The notes under the pieces: generated by a model
Told to the model about the DNA's origin: nothing
Databases searched by the model: none
Seen by the model: the letters and a program-made list of their open reading frames with translations, nothing else
Shown here: positions 7,713 to 16,128 of the stretch, one piece after another
Layout of the letters: every line of letters starts with the position of its first letter
How positions within the stretch are numbered: the stretch's first letter is position 1
Program-made: the position numbers and the translations under genes
NCBI GenBank assembly: GCA_028692885.1
Contig: JAQUWM010000023.1
Span: 1 to 33,987, forward strand
DNA from: Acetobacterium sp.
GTDB lineage: Bacteria; Bacillota; Clostridia; Eubacteriales; Eubacteriaceae
Length of the DNA: 33,987 nt
Direction of reading: 5' to 3'

Positions 7713-9078
7713 CGGGGTCCTCCTGTCCAATTTTTTCGCCATCCAGACTAAAGGTTTTAGCGGCGGTGATCTTGACCATCACCTGCTTACCGATATCGGC
7801 TGGCTCGCCGGGAAAATTGACCAGCTTGCTGGTTCGGGTTCGGCCGGCCAGTCGCTCGGGGTTGTTGCGGCTGGTTTCTTCGACCAGCACTTCGACCACC
7901 TGATCCAGATAGGTCTGATTGATATCGTGGCTGATCTGATGCAGCACTTCCAGGCAGCGGTTGATTCGGTCGTGTTTGACCGCATCGGCAATCTGATTCT
8001 CCATGGTCGCCGCCGGGGTACCGGTGCGGATCGAATATAAAAAGGTAAAGGCCGAATCAAACTGGCATAACTCAATAACTTTGAGGGTTTCCAAAAAGTC
8101 TTCCTCGGTTTCACCGGGAAAGCCGACAATAATATCGGTGGTGATGGCGACGCCAGGGATCTTTTTCCGGATCGTTTCAACCCGATCAAGAATATCGGCC
8201 TGGCTGTATTTTCGGTTCATCGCCTTTAAAACCCGGGTGCTGCCGGATTGGATCGGCAAATGAATATAATTACAAACCTTGTCACAGGCGGCAATGGCAT
8301 CAATGACCGCATCGCTGAGATCTTTGGGATGGGAGGTCATAAAGCGGATCCGCTTGAGGTTTGCAATGGTATTTAATTGTCGCAGTAGACTGGCGAAATT
8401 GACCGTCTCGTCGAGATCATTGCCGTAAGAATTGACGTTTTGTCCGAGTAGGGTCACCTCGACGCAGCCGTCGGCTACCAGCGCTTTGACCTCGTCAAAA
8501 ATCTTGTCCGGCTGGCGACTGACTTCCCGGCCCCGGGTATAGGGCACAATGCAATAGGTGCAGAAATTGTTGCAGCCATTCATAATCGTCACCAAACCCT
8601 TGAAGGGATACTTTCGATCCATCGGCAGATCTTCGACAATGGTGTCGGAATCCTCCCAGACTTCCACCTGCCGTTTGCCATTGACCAGATAATTATTAAG
8701 CAATTGCGGTAACTGATGGAAATTGTGGGTTCCGAAAACCAGATCCACTTGGGGATATCTGGCAACAATCTGATTGACGATTTCCGGCTGCTGCATCATA
8801 CAGCCGCAGACGGCCAGAATTAAATTGGGATTGGTTTTTTTGACAGTTTTAAAGGCCCCGATATTGCCAAAGACCCGCTCATCGGCATTTTCCCGGATCG
8901 AGCAGGTATTGAGGATCACCAGGCCAACTTTATTGACGTCAGGCTCTTCGACGTAGCCCAGGGCTTTTAACATCCCGGAAATTTTTTCCGAGTCGTTTTC
9001 ATTCATCTGACAGCCGAAGGTTTTTATCGAAAAGCTTTGGATCGGCTTTGCTTTTTGCTTGTTCATTTTTTTACTCAT
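7666..9078 (-). CDS. miaB: tRNA-2-methylthio-N6-dimethylallyladenosine synthase MiaB
   Basis: Radical-SAM methylthiotransferase that turns i6A37 into ms2i6A37 in tRNAs reading UNN codons. The 470-residue frame has the UPF0004 domain with its three cluster cysteines (GCQMNENDSE, NTCSIRENA, CGCMMQQPE). The radical-SAM domain has CNNFCTYCIVPYTRG, and a TRAM domain lies near residues 390-450. The short acidic tail (DPDGAAHPDDDP) after TRAM arises partly from the 47-bp overlap with mutS. The best ribosome binding site (AGGAG) lies about 14 nt before the ATG at 9078, longer than usual, so the start is a little uncertain. First gene of the miaB-mutS-rnr-smpB-ssrA run. Confidence 0.96.
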   Translation of the reverse strand: MSKKMNKQKAKPIQSFSIKTFGCQMNENDSEKISGMLKALGYVEEPDVNKVGLVILNTCSIRENADERVFGNIGAFKTVKKTNPNLILAVCGCMMQQPEIVNQIVARYPQVDLVFGTHNFHQLPQLLNNYLVNGKRQVEVWEDSDTIVEDLPMDRKYPFKGLVTIMNGCNNFCTYCIVPYTRGREVSRQPDKIFDEVKALVADGCVEVTLLGQNVNSYGNDLDETVNFASLLRQLNTIANLKRIRFMTSHPKDLSDAVIDAIAACDKVCNYIHLPIQSGSTRVLKAMNRKYSQADILDRVETIRKKIPGVAITTDIIVGFPGETEEDFLETLKVIELCQFDSAFTFLYSIRTGTPAATMENQIADAVKHDRINRCLEVLHQISHDINQTYLDQVVEVLVEETSRNNPERLAGRTRTSKLVNFPGEPADIGKQVMVKITAAKTFSLDGEKIGQEDPDGAAHPDDDPIPANS

Positions 9079-9126
9079 AGCTATTTAAATTGCTCCTAAA
9101 TTAAGGGTTTTAAAATTTACCCTACT

Positions 9127-9154
9127 ATTATATCCTAAATAGATCAAATGTGAA
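9127..9154 (-). promoter_or_regulatory. Sigma-A promoter of miaB operon
   Basis: TTCACA (9154-9149), a 16-bp spacer and a perfect TATAAT (9132-9127) lie about 50 bp upstream of miaB. The next minus-strand genes overlap or follow closely, so this is the likely main promoter of the whole run. Confidence 0.65.
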
Positions 9155-9484
9155 TGCTTATCTTAGAATGTCCGTTGAAAATTAAGACTACGGTTTACCT
9201 GAATCTTTTTCGTTTTCTAAAAAAGAGCGCCACATCATTAATGCCGCCACAAAACTAAGTCTCACTTATCGATGATCAGCCATGTTTTGATGCAAACATT
9301 TCGTTTTTGCCGATTTTTCCGGGTTTGCTTTTATAAATACTATTTGATATCATAAGGATTGATAAAATGGTATAAATCTAAAAAAAGGCGGATAAAAACA
9401 TGAGCACGGCATTAATTATACAATCAATTTCTCCATCAACAATAGATGTTATCAATCCAAAATCTACAGCCCGGAGGTTTCCCA
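9155..9484. other. Intergenic region between divergent miaB and rsmH
   Basis: AT-rich with no credible gene. A possible plus-strand promoter for rsmH is TTGCTT (9325-9330), a 17-bp spacer and TATCAT (9348-9353). The remainder shows no clear repeat or structured RNA. Confidence 0.4.
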
Positions 9485-10534
9485 ATGGATAATCAGGAAC
9501 AGCAACACCAGCGCCGGCCCCGCTATAAAGGCACCCATCCCAAGGCCTATAAAGATAAGTATAAGGAACTACAGCCCGAAAAATATGCCGATACAATCGA
9601 AAAAGTAATGCAAAAGGGCAGTACCCCCGCCGGGATGCACCGCTCCATTTGCGTCGATGAAATCCTCGCTTTTCTGGCGATTAAACCAGGACAGACAGGA
9701 TTGGATGCGACCCTGGGGTTTGGCGGCCACACCCAGGCGATGCTGAACTGTCTGGATGGCGAGGGGCACTTGTACGCCACCGATGTCGATGCGATCGAAT
9801 TGCCCCGGACCCAGAGTCGCCTGGCGAGCGTCGGTTACGGACCGGAAATTTTAACCATCCGTCATCTGAATTTTTCTCAAATCGATGAGCTTGCCCAAGA
9901 ATCCGGACAGCTGGATTTTGTCCTGGCTGATTTGGGGGTCTCGTCGATGCAGATTGACAATCCCGAACGGGGCTTTTCCTTTAAGTTTGAAGGGCCCTTA
10001 GATCTGCGGCTGAATCCGGAAAAAGGCGTTTCTGCAGCCGAGCGGTTAAAAACTATTTCCCCGGATGAGTTAGAAGGAATGTTCATCGAAAATGCCGACG
10101 AACCCAATTCCGCTGCCATCGCTGCTGCTATCATCGCCGAGCGAAATAAGGGCATCGAGATTGCCACCACCACCCAGCTCCAGGAAATTATCAAAGCAAC
10201 CCTGAAATATATTCCCGGCAGCAACAGTAAGGAGGCTCTCAAGAAAACCTGTCAGCGCTGCTTTCAGGCCTTGCGAATCGATGTCAATGACGAGTATGAA
10301 GTCTTATACGAATTTCTCGAAAAACTGCCTGCTGTGCTGGCCCCCGGCGGCCGGGTTGCCATCCTGTCCTTTCATTCGGGGGAAGATCGGCTGGTTAAAA
10401 AATCTTTTCAGCGCTGCTTTCGGGAAGGGATCTACCGTGAGGTGGCTCCCGGTCCACTGCGGCCCTCAGCCGCAGAATGCCATGCCAATGGCCGGGCCCG
10501 GTCAGCCAAATTGCGCTGGGCGATTAAAGCCTGA
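9485..10534 (+). CDS. rsmH: RsmH-type 16S rRNA (cytosine-N4) methyltransferase, divergent paralogue
   Basis: S-adenosylmethionine-dependent methyltransferase of the RsmH (MraW) family, whose founding member methylates C1402 of 16S rRNA. The 349-residue product has the SAM-binding LDATLGFGGHTQAML segment, DFVLADLGVSSMQID, ERGFSFKFEGPLDLR and the C-terminal RVAILSFHSGEDRLVK block. An N-terminal extension of about 50 charged residues (KGTHPKAYKDKYKELQPEKY) precedes the catalytic domain, and the usual HVSVL motif reads AGMHRSICVDEIL. The classical rsmH sits in the division cluster beside mraZ and ftsL; this copy stands alone. It therefore looks like the second, extended RsmH found in some Firmicutes, and its exact target is uncertain. 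GGAGG lies 7 nt before the ATG at 9485, favoured over an upstream ATG at 9446. Confidence 0.85.
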   Translation: MDNQEQQHQRRPRYKGTHPKAYKDKYKELQPEKYADTIEKVMQKGSTPAGMHRSICVDEILAFLAIKPGQTGLDATLGFGGHTQAMLNCLDGEGHLYATDVDAIELPRTQSRLASVGYGPEILTIRHLNFSQIDELAQESGQLDFVLADLGVSSMQIDNPERGFSFKFEGPLDLRLNPEKGVSAAERLKTISPDELEGMFIENADEPNSAAIAAAIIAERNKGIEIATTTQLQEIIKATLKYIPGSNSKEALKKTCQRCFQALRIDVNDEYEVLYEFLEKLPAVLAPGGRVAILSFHSGEDRLVKKSFQRCFREGIYREVAPGPLRPSAAECHANGRARSAKLRWAIKA

Positions 10535-10578
10535 TTATCCCTCGCGGCAGTCTTGAATGTTAAATTTTCCGTGAATTT

Positions 10579-10610
10579 AAAAAGAACCGGAAAACACCGG
10601 TTCTTTTTTT
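10579..10610. terminator. Bidirectional terminator between convergent genes
   Basis: Perfect stem AAGAACCGG (10582-10590) / CCGGTTCTT (10597-10605) with a 6-nt loop and T-runs on both strands. It serves rsmH on the plus strand and the ChW/C39 protein gene on the minus strand. Confidence 0.85.
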
Positions 10611-10647
10611 CGTTGTTGATCAGCAACTATTCATAAAACTATTTTTT

Positions 10648-12306
10648 CTAATGGATAATATAGGCAATATTTCCGGACTCGGCCCAGGCGGCGGCAAACT
10701 GATCGAGCCGATAGCGGACACGAACTCCGGCGTTGCTGGCAGCGGCCGGATCATTGATGATGATATAGTCGGTGCCGTTTTCCTGGGTAAAACCACAAAC
10801 CACAATCAGATGTCCAGCAGTTGACCGAATCGGCGCCCCATCGATAACTGGTAAATTTGCGTTAACGCTGGCACTGTTTTTATAGGCCACCGCTACCGCG
10901 ACGGGATGACCACCGGCAATTTCCCGTTTTAAACCCTCAACGGTTGAATAATCGACATAGGCCAGATAACCAAAGCTTGAGGCGTAAGCCGTATTAAAAG
11001 GCCAGTTGCCAAAATCTTCGTAGCCATAATCATAGGCGCCCCAGGCGGCGGTTTCCGGCTGGACATCGGTGCCATAATAATTAAGAATCATGGCCACGCT
11101 GGTGGGACTGCAAATGGAATCGGCGATTGACGGCTCCCGAACCATCTGTGATAACTGCGGCACATTGAGAACCGGTAAATTTGATAAATCGGGATGATCA
11201 GTAAATTGTTTCGTGATCCCTTGACCGGGATTGGCATTTCTCAGCGCTACTGCGATTAACCGCACGGTAGGAGTCACACCGGCAGTACCGGAATGGAGGA
11301 TCACCCGATACTGGATTTTATTGGCCGTTTTGCCATTTTTGAGCACCAGCGTATCAACATCAATTTTTGCCAGTGAACTATCCGTATTCCCGATCCCGGA
11401 GGCTCGCCTAATGGTGGTTCCCCACTGACCAAAAGAGAGCCAATCAGACCAATTTTCAGTGGACTGGCCGTTGCTATCCCAGGCATTTTCGCTGACCCGG
11501 GCTTCCACCTGAACCAGGGTTCCGGCCGGGGTATCGGTATCCCAGGACAGCACCGCTTTGGTAAAGGGACTGGCATTAAAGATGTTAGAGGTATAGACCC
11601 CTGACTGGTTACCAGATTGCAGCAGGATTGCCCCGTCTCCGGAAGCTGTCGCAATCACAACGCGATCCAGACCCATGGCATTATCATTAAAGTCGCTGGT
11701 GGTAGTTTGAATCATCAGATTTCCCGGCACCGCTTTCCGTTCGACAAAGGGGGCTTGCAGATCCACGGTTCCCGCTGGTGGATTCCCGCCTTTGGGCACG
11801 ATGACGATACGAATGCCTTCCAGCCGATAGGCGTATCCGGCGGTTCCTGAGCTTTCCCCGTTTTTAGCCCAGCCCAGCCAGCCTATATTCTGGGCATGAA
11901 CCTGGTAGTATACATCAAAGCTAGCGGCGTCAGCCCCGGTTAAGTTAATCTGGATGGCTTCCAGCCGGTAACTCAGCCCTTCGGTGCCGCTCATGGCACC
12001 GTTTTCTTTCCAGCCCCGGTCGGTCTCGGCTTCCCAACCAATATTCTGGATATGGGTTTGATAGATAATGCCCAGATCATTATCCGGGGCCGCCAACTTC
12101 ACTTCAATGCCCTCCAGTCGCAAGCTTCTGCCTGAGCTGCCGCTCATGGCACCATCGGTCATAAATTCCTGCCAGCCATCATTCTGGACATGGGTCCGAT
12201 AGCTCACACTGGGGGTTCCGACCGCCTGGATCCCCACCGGGAACATTCCGGCCAACAAACACAAGCCCAGCAATCCGGCCAAACGCGTTGTTATTCTTTT
12301 CTTCAC
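10648..12306 (-). CDS. Secreted ChW-repeat protein with C39-like peptidase domain
   Basis: Predicted exported cell-surface protein of about 552 residues. It has a signal peptide (basic MKKRITTRLAG, hydrophobic GLCLLAGMFPVG), then three ChW repeats (about residues 35-70, 80-122 and 132-170, each with QN-x-GW and a YRLEGI-like end). A beta-rich middle region (about 190-360) follows, and then a Peptidase_C39_2 papain-like domain. The probable catalytic residues are C399 (SICSPTSVAM), H499 (AGHLIVV) and D519 (INDP). ChW repeats are thought to bind surface glycans or proteins. The peptidase substrate is unknown. Start: GAGG sits about 8 nt before a GTG at 12306; a TTG at 12339 lacks a site. Its third repeat closely matches the truncated gene at 299-781. 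Confidence 0.82.
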   Translation of the reverse strand: MKKRITTRLAGLLGLCLLAGMFPVGIQAVGTPSVSYRTHVQNDGWQEFMTDGAMSGSSGRSLRLEGIEVKLAAPDNDLGIIYQTHIQNIGWEAETDRGWKENGAMSGTEGLSYRLEAIQINLTGADAASFDVYYQVHAQNIGWLGWAKNGESSGTAGYAYRLEGIRIVIVPKGGNPPAGTVDLQAPFVERKAVPGNLMIQTTTSDFNDNAMGLDRVVIATASGDGAILLQSGNQSGVYTSNIFNASPFTKAVLSWDTDTPAGTLVQVEARVSENAWDSNGQSTENWSDWLSFGQWGTTIRRASGIGNTDSSLAKIDVDTLVLKNGKTANKIQYRVILHSGTAGVTPTVRLIAVALRNANPGQGITKQFTDHPDLSNLPVLNVPQLSQMVREPSIADSICSPTSVAMILNYYGTDVQPETAAWGAYDYGYEDFGNWPFNTAYASSFGYLAYVDYSTVEGLKREIAGGHPVAVAVAYKNSASVNANLPVIDGAPIRSTAGHLIVVCGFTQENGTDYIIINDPAAASNAGVRVRYRLDQFAAAWAESGNIAYIIH

Positions 12307-12388
12307 AGACTTATCCTCACTTTTCGTTAACGACTTCAAATTTTTCAGGACTTTTCTAAACCCTTGCTATCGCAGTTGTTATCTTACC

Positions 12389-12397
12389 ACTATACCA
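12389..12397 (-). promoter_or_regulatory. Extended -10 promoter of ChW/C39 gene
   Basis: Minus-strand TGG followed by TATAGT (12394-12389) forms an extended -10 element. The -35 region is weak. It lies about 85 bp before the GTG start. Confidence 0.4.
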
Positions 12398-12560
12398 AAT
12401 AAACAGCCGGAAAGGAAGTCTTAACAGATCGTATCAGTGGTATCTGTAATAATTTAAGCTGCCGGATGATTTTGCCTCGTATAAATAATTTGATTTAGTT
12501 TTTGATCTAGTTTAGGACGGTTTTAATCCTCATCCGATGATTCGTTTGATATAAATCGAT
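12398..12560. other. AT-rich intergenic DNA between divergent ChW/C39 and cyclase genes
   Basis: This is the middle of the 373-bp gap between the two divergent genes. Apart from the promoters at either end and the palindrome at 12561-12576, I see no gene, repeat or recognised RNA element. Confidence 0.4.
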
Positions 12561-12576
12561 ATTAACCGGGGTTAAT
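12561..12576. promoter_or_regulatory. Perfect palindrome upstream of cyclase promoter
   Basis: ATTAACC and GGTTAAT form a perfect 7-bp inverted repeat around GG, ending 6 bp before the -35 box of the cyclase-lipoprotein operon. Its position suggests an activator or repressor site. The regulator is unknown. Confidence 0.55.
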
Positions 12577-12582
12577 AAAACT

Positions 12583-12611
12583 TTGAAATCAATCATATAA
12601 AATGGTATACT
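12583..12611 (+). promoter_or_regulatory. Sigma-A promoter of cyclase-lipoprotein operon
   Basis: TTGAAA (12583-12588), a 17-bp spacer and TATACT (12606-12611) give a near-consensus promoter about 70 bp before the ATG at 12680. Confidence 0.7.
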
Positions 12612-12679
12612 TTAGAAATTAAAGCGAATTGATTGCAAACGTTATCTTTTAATAAAATCGGAAAATTGAGGAAGCTAGG

Positions 12680-14200
12680 ATGAATCTGAACGAAAAAAAA
12701 ATCGATCGCAGGATCCTGCGGATTCTGTTACCCATTGCTATTTTGCTGGTGTTAATCCTTATTTTGCTGTACAATTTTGGCACTGCCAGCCGACAGACTG
12801 CAAAATCCATGGTTGAAGATGCCCTACTTAAAGAAACTGGAAATTTTGCCGCTCAGATTTATGATGAACTCGATGTTATGACCCGGATGGGTGAAGCTTT
12901 TCGGGATATGATTATTCTGACACCGATTAATAAGCCCATTGAGACCTTGCCCATGATTGGCACCCTGTGTAATAATTCGGATGCTTACATGGTTGTCTAT
13001 TGCGATGCGGAGGGGGTTGGCTTGACCCAAAACGGCATCAAAGTCAATGTCAGTAAAGATAATTTTCTCCATTTTGAAAATAATCAAACCCAGTATTATG
13101 CCTACCTTCAGAAAGAAAAGATTATGCAGGCGGAAGCGGTGGTATCGGTTATCCCAATCATTAAAGAAAACCAGGTTGATGGCTATATCCTGATGTATTA
13201 TTCGGTCAGCCGGATCCGTAAGGTTTTTTCCCTGAATCCGACCTATACCAATGCCTTTTTTGTTTTTAGCGTCGATGATGGTTTGATCATCACCACCGAA
13301 GGATTAAGTGCCCCACCATCAGTCGGCACGACTCAGCTTCAGCTGTTGGCTGACATGGATCCCGCTCACGATCCAGCACCGGTTCAGACCGCCATGGCAA
13401 AACAACAAAACATCTCAGTGAACCTGGCGATCGAAAACGATCCCCGATATGTTATCTACTCGCCCATCGGTATCAATGACTGGTATATTGCGATCGGATT
13501 TGAGAAATCCCAATACGACCAGCTCTTAAATGATCAATGGGGCAGCATGCGTAATCTGATCACCTATCTGCTGGTGCTTATCTTCATCTTTGTCTTTGGC
13601 ATGATGGGAACGATGGGCTTGATGCGGATCTTTTATCTGAAACACCATCGCAAGCTACAGAAAGAAGTCGATTTGGATCTGCTGACTGGTTTAAACAATA
13701 AGATGGCAACAGAACGAAAGATCGAACAATATCTGACAAATCATCGGGAGGCTTTAGCAATGCTCTGTGTTCTTGATCTTGATAATTTTAAAGAGATCAA
13801 CGACAGCCTGGGGCATGTTGCCGGGGATGATGTTTTAAAAATTATTGGCGCCATGATGCGCGAAAGATTTGGCGATGATTATGTGGTTGGTCGGGTCGGC
13901 GGCGATGAATTTATCATTTTTAGCAAAGCGATCACAACGACAGAGGCCGCTCTGGAAGAAATGGAAGAAGTGAAGAATCTGATGGTCATACCGATGAAAC
14001 TCGGTGAAACAGAAATAAGCATCTCGGTCAGTATCGGTGCAGCTGAATATCCAGCAGATGCCACCGATTTTAAAGAACTTTATAAAAGTGCCGATAAAGC
14101 CTTGTATCAGGCTAAGAAAAACGGTAAAAATCAATTATGCAAAGCTGAAAAACCGGTATCTACAAATAAATCAAAAGAAGGAGTAACAAATGAAGCGTAA
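12680..14200 (+). CDS. Membrane sensor diguanylate cyclase (Cache-like + GGDEF)
   Basis: Predicted c-di-GMP synthase of 506 residues. An N-terminal membrane helix (about 12-32), an extracellular region of about 260 residues with the layout of a dCache ligand-binding domain, a second helix (about 291-314) and a cytoplasmic GGDEF domain are visible. The active-site motif is an intact GGDEF at 406-410, and the substrate-binding DLDLLTGLNNK and LDLDNFKEINDSLGH segments are present. An RFGD occurs upstream, but two residues further from GGDEF than a normal inhibitory I-site, so feedback inhibition is doubtful. The stop overlaps the next gene by 11 bp. The partner is a nucleoside-binding-type lipoprotein, suggesting the external domain may sense that protein or its ligand; this link is inference. 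Confidence 0.88.
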   Translation: MNLNEKKIDRRILRILLPIAILLVLILILLYNFGTASRQTAKSMVEDALLKETGNFAAQIYDELDVMTRMGEAFRDMIILTPINKPIETLPMIGTLCNNSDAYMVVYCDAEGVGLTQNGIKVNVSKDNFLHFENNQTQYYAYLQKEKIMQAEAVVSVIPIIKENQVDGYILMYYSVSRIRKVFSLNPTYTNAFFVFSVDDGLIITTEGLSAPPSVGTTQLQLLADMDPAHDPAPVQTAMAKQQNISVNLAIENDPRYVIYSPIGINDWYIAIGFEKSQYDQLLNDQWGSMRNLITYLLVLIFIFVFGMMGTMGLMRIFYLKHHRKLQKEVDLDLLTGLNNKMATERKIEQYLTNHREALAMLCVLDLDNFKEINDSLGHVAGDDVLKIIGAMMRERFGDDYVVGRVGGDEFIIFSKAITTTEAALEEMEEVKNLMVIPMKLGETEISISVSIGAAEYPADATDFKELYKSADKALYQAKKNGKNQLCKAEKPVSTNKSKEGVTNEA

Positions 14201-15299
14201 AAAAAAGCGAATTAGTGCGGTTCTCTGTGCCGGTGTCATCTTAATCAGTGTTTTGGGCTGTGCGGCTCCAAAGGATTCCGGGGATGCTTCAACATCAGAT
14301 GCTGCGGAAAAGTTTGAACTGGCCTTGATTACCGATCTTGGCCACATTGACGATCAATCCTTTAATCAGGCGGCCTGGCAGGGTGTCAAGCAGTATGCTG
14401 AAGAACACGGAATAACCTACAAATACTATCAGCCCGAAGAAGGCACCACCGATGCCTATGTTGAAACCATTGATCTGGCCATTGCAGGGGGAGCTAAATT
14501 GGTGGTCTGCCCCGGCTATTTATTTGAAACGCCGGTTTTTATTGCCCAGGACAGCTACCCCGATGTTTCCTTTATCCTGGTCGATGGACAACCCCACGAT
14601 TCGGCCAACAATGTTTCCAAAATCGGCAAAAACGTTTTATCAATTCTCTACCATGATGAACAGGCCGGATTCCTGGCCGGCTATGCCGCCGTCAAAGATG
14701 GTCACAACAAACTTGGTTTTATGGGCGGGATGGCCGTCCCCTCAGTGATTCGTTATGGCTATGGCTTTGTTCAGGGGGCTGATCTGGCCGCCCAGGAATT
14801 GGGGATCACCACCGAAATCCAGTATACCTACACTGGTACCTTTATCGGCACTCCGGAAATCGAGGCTTTAGCGACTACCTGGTACACCGATGGAACAGAG
14901 GTTATTTTTTCATGTGGTGGTGCTATCATAGAATCCGTGATCCAGGCCGCTGAAAAAAAAGACAGTGCCAAAGTCATTGGTGTTGATGTGGATCAAAGTG
15001 GCCATTCTAAAACCGTGCTGACCTCAGCTATGAAGATGCTGACCAGTTCAGTGTACAGCGGCATTCGCGATTACTACGGCAATGCCTTCCCAGGCGGCAC
15101 CGTCCAGAAATTTTCAGCCGTCAACAATGGCATCGGTCTGCCGATGGATACCTCCACCTTCAGCACCTTCTCCCAGCAGGATTATCAGGACATCTATGCC
15201 GAGCTCGTTGCTGGTGAGATTGTCATTGCCAGTCAAACCGAGGATTCCACCACCGCCGATCTGCCGCTCCAGGCGACAACAGTTACCTATATCAAATAA
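14190..15299 (+). CDS. BMP-family (PnrA-like) substrate-binding lipoprotein
   Basis: Lipid-anchored extracytoplasmic binding protein of 369 residues. It has a basic start (MKRKKKR), a hydrophobic stretch and a lipobox ending SVLGC (cysteine near residue 24), then a low-complexity linker and a two-lobed BMP domain. Family motifs include LALITDLGHIDDQSFNQAAWQG, LGFMGGMAVPSVIRYGYGFVQGA and KVIGVDVDQSG. Characterised BMP proteins bind purine nucleosides and usually feed an ABC transporter of the BmpA/NupABC type. No permease or ATPase gene is present here. The start (GAAGGAG, 7 nt before the ATG at 14190) lies inside the end of the cyclase gene, so the pair is probably translationally coupled. 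It may act as a sensor subunit for the cyclase. Confidence 0.88.
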   Translation: MKRKKKRISAVLCAGVILISVLGCAAPKDSGDASTSDAAEKFELALITDLGHIDDQSFNQAAWQGVKQYAEEHGITYKYYQPEEGTTDAYVETIDLAIAGGAKLVVCPGYLFETPVFIAQDSYPDVSFILVDGQPHDSANNVSKIGKNVLSILYHDEQAGFLAGYAAVKDGHNKLGFMGGMAVPSVIRYGYGFVQGADLAAQELGITTEIQYTYTGTFIGTPEIEALATTWYTDGTEVIFSCGGAIIESVIQAAEKKDSAKVIGVDVDQSGHSKTVLTSAMKMLTSSVYSGIRDYYGNAFPGGTVQKFSAVNNGIGLPMDTSTFSTFSQQDYQDIYAELVAGEIVIASQTEDSTTADLPLQATTVTYIK

Positions 15300-15332
15300 A
15301 CTTAAATCGGCAGCCACCTTTCTTGAAAAACG

Positions 15333-15370
15333 GGATTGTCTGGTCAGATCATCAGACAATCCTTTAATTT
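15333..15370. terminator. Bidirectional terminator, lipoprotein / Crp-Fnr genes
   Basis: Perfect 10-bp stem GGATTGTCTG (15333-15342) / CAGACAATCC (15353-15362) with a 10-nt loop, then TTTAATTT on the plus strand and CGTTTTT on the minus strand. The right arm lies inside the last codons of the Crp/Fnr gene. Confidence 0.8.
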
Positions 15371-16036
15371 ATCGAGATCCAGAATTTTAAAAGAATTCTG
15401 GTAGTAATCCAGCAGCCCGTCATCCTTCATCCGGCCCAATTCCCGGCTCATGGCGGTGCGGGAGACATTGAGGTATTCAGCCAATTCGTTGCGGTTGAGC
15501 ACAATGTCAAAGCTCCGGCTATTGTTTGTCTGGAATTCATGAATCAGATAGGTGGCCAGCTTTTCCCGCATTCCTTTTAACATCAGCAGTTCGATTTTAG
15601 AATTCATCCGGAAGTTTTTTTCACCTAAAATCATCATCATATTCTGAATCAGCTGAAAGTGAAAATTGCAGGCATTGCCGCAGGTTCTGATGATCCGTTC
15701 AAAGGGAATCAATAAAATCTGGGCGTCTTCTTTGACGCGGACACTCACCGGGGCGATTCGGGCTTTGGTGCAGACAATCCCTTCCCCAAAAATATTAGCC
15801 GGCCCGAGAATATCCATAATCAGTCTGGCGCCGGCGGGATTTTCCTTAATAATTTCAATCGTGCCGGTCAGCACAATTCCCACAAACCCGATTTGGCTGC
15901 CGGCCAGAAAAACATAGTCATCACTGCTGAATTTCCGAATATTGCCATTGATACAAGTGATCAAATTTTTATATTCATCCGCTTTAATATTATCAAACAA
16001 GGCACTTTTTTCAAGTATCCCATAAAATTTCTCCAT
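15344..16036 (-). CDS. Crp/Fnr-family transcriptional regulator
   Basis: Transcription factor of about 230 residues. An N-terminal cyclic-nucleotide-binding-type beta-barrel (about 10-125, with GFVGIVLTGTIEIIKE and GEGIVCTKA) is followed by a dimer helix and a winged helix-turn-helix (RNELAEYLNVSRTAMSRELGRMKDDGLL). The N-terminus lacks the spaced cysteine cluster of iron-sulfur FNR, so the signal could be haem, NO, redox or a small molecule; the ligand is not evident. Start: AAGGGG lies 6 nt before the ATG at 16036, preferred over ATGs at 16042 and 16081. It has its own promoter and is separated by a terminator from the DUF1858 gene. Its neighbour is the best candidate target, carrying a Crp/Fnr-type palindrome in its promoter. 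Confidence 0.85.
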   Translation of the reverse strand: MEKFYGILEKSALFDNIKADEYKNLITCINGNIRKFSSDDYVFLAGSQIGFVGIVLTGTIEIIKENPAGARLIMDILGPANIFGEGIVCTKARIAPVSVRVKEDAQILLIPFERIIRTCGNACNFHFQLIQNMMMILGEKNFRMNSKIELLMLKGMREKLATYLIHEFQTNNSRSFDIVLNRNELAEYLNVSRTAMSRELGRMKDDGLLDYYQNSFKILDLDKLKDCLMI

Positions 16037-16095
16037 CGCCATCCCCTTTTTCTTCTTTAATAAACGCCCTACCTGATGCATTGTCGGTTTTGCTT

Positions 16096-16124
16096 ATTAT
16101 ACGACAGTCGCTTTATTCCGTAAA
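16096..16124 (-). promoter_or_regulatory. Sigma-A promoter of Crp/Fnr gene
   Basis: TTTACG (16124-16119), a 17-bp spacer and a perfect TATAAT (16101-16096) lie about 60 bp upstream of the regulator start at 16036. Confidence 0.65.
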
Positions 16125-16128
16125 GATC

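Noticed and set aside
10597..10620. Riboswitch or attenuator after rsmH
   Set aside because: The hairpin with T-runs on both strands is fully explained as a shared terminator of convergent genes.
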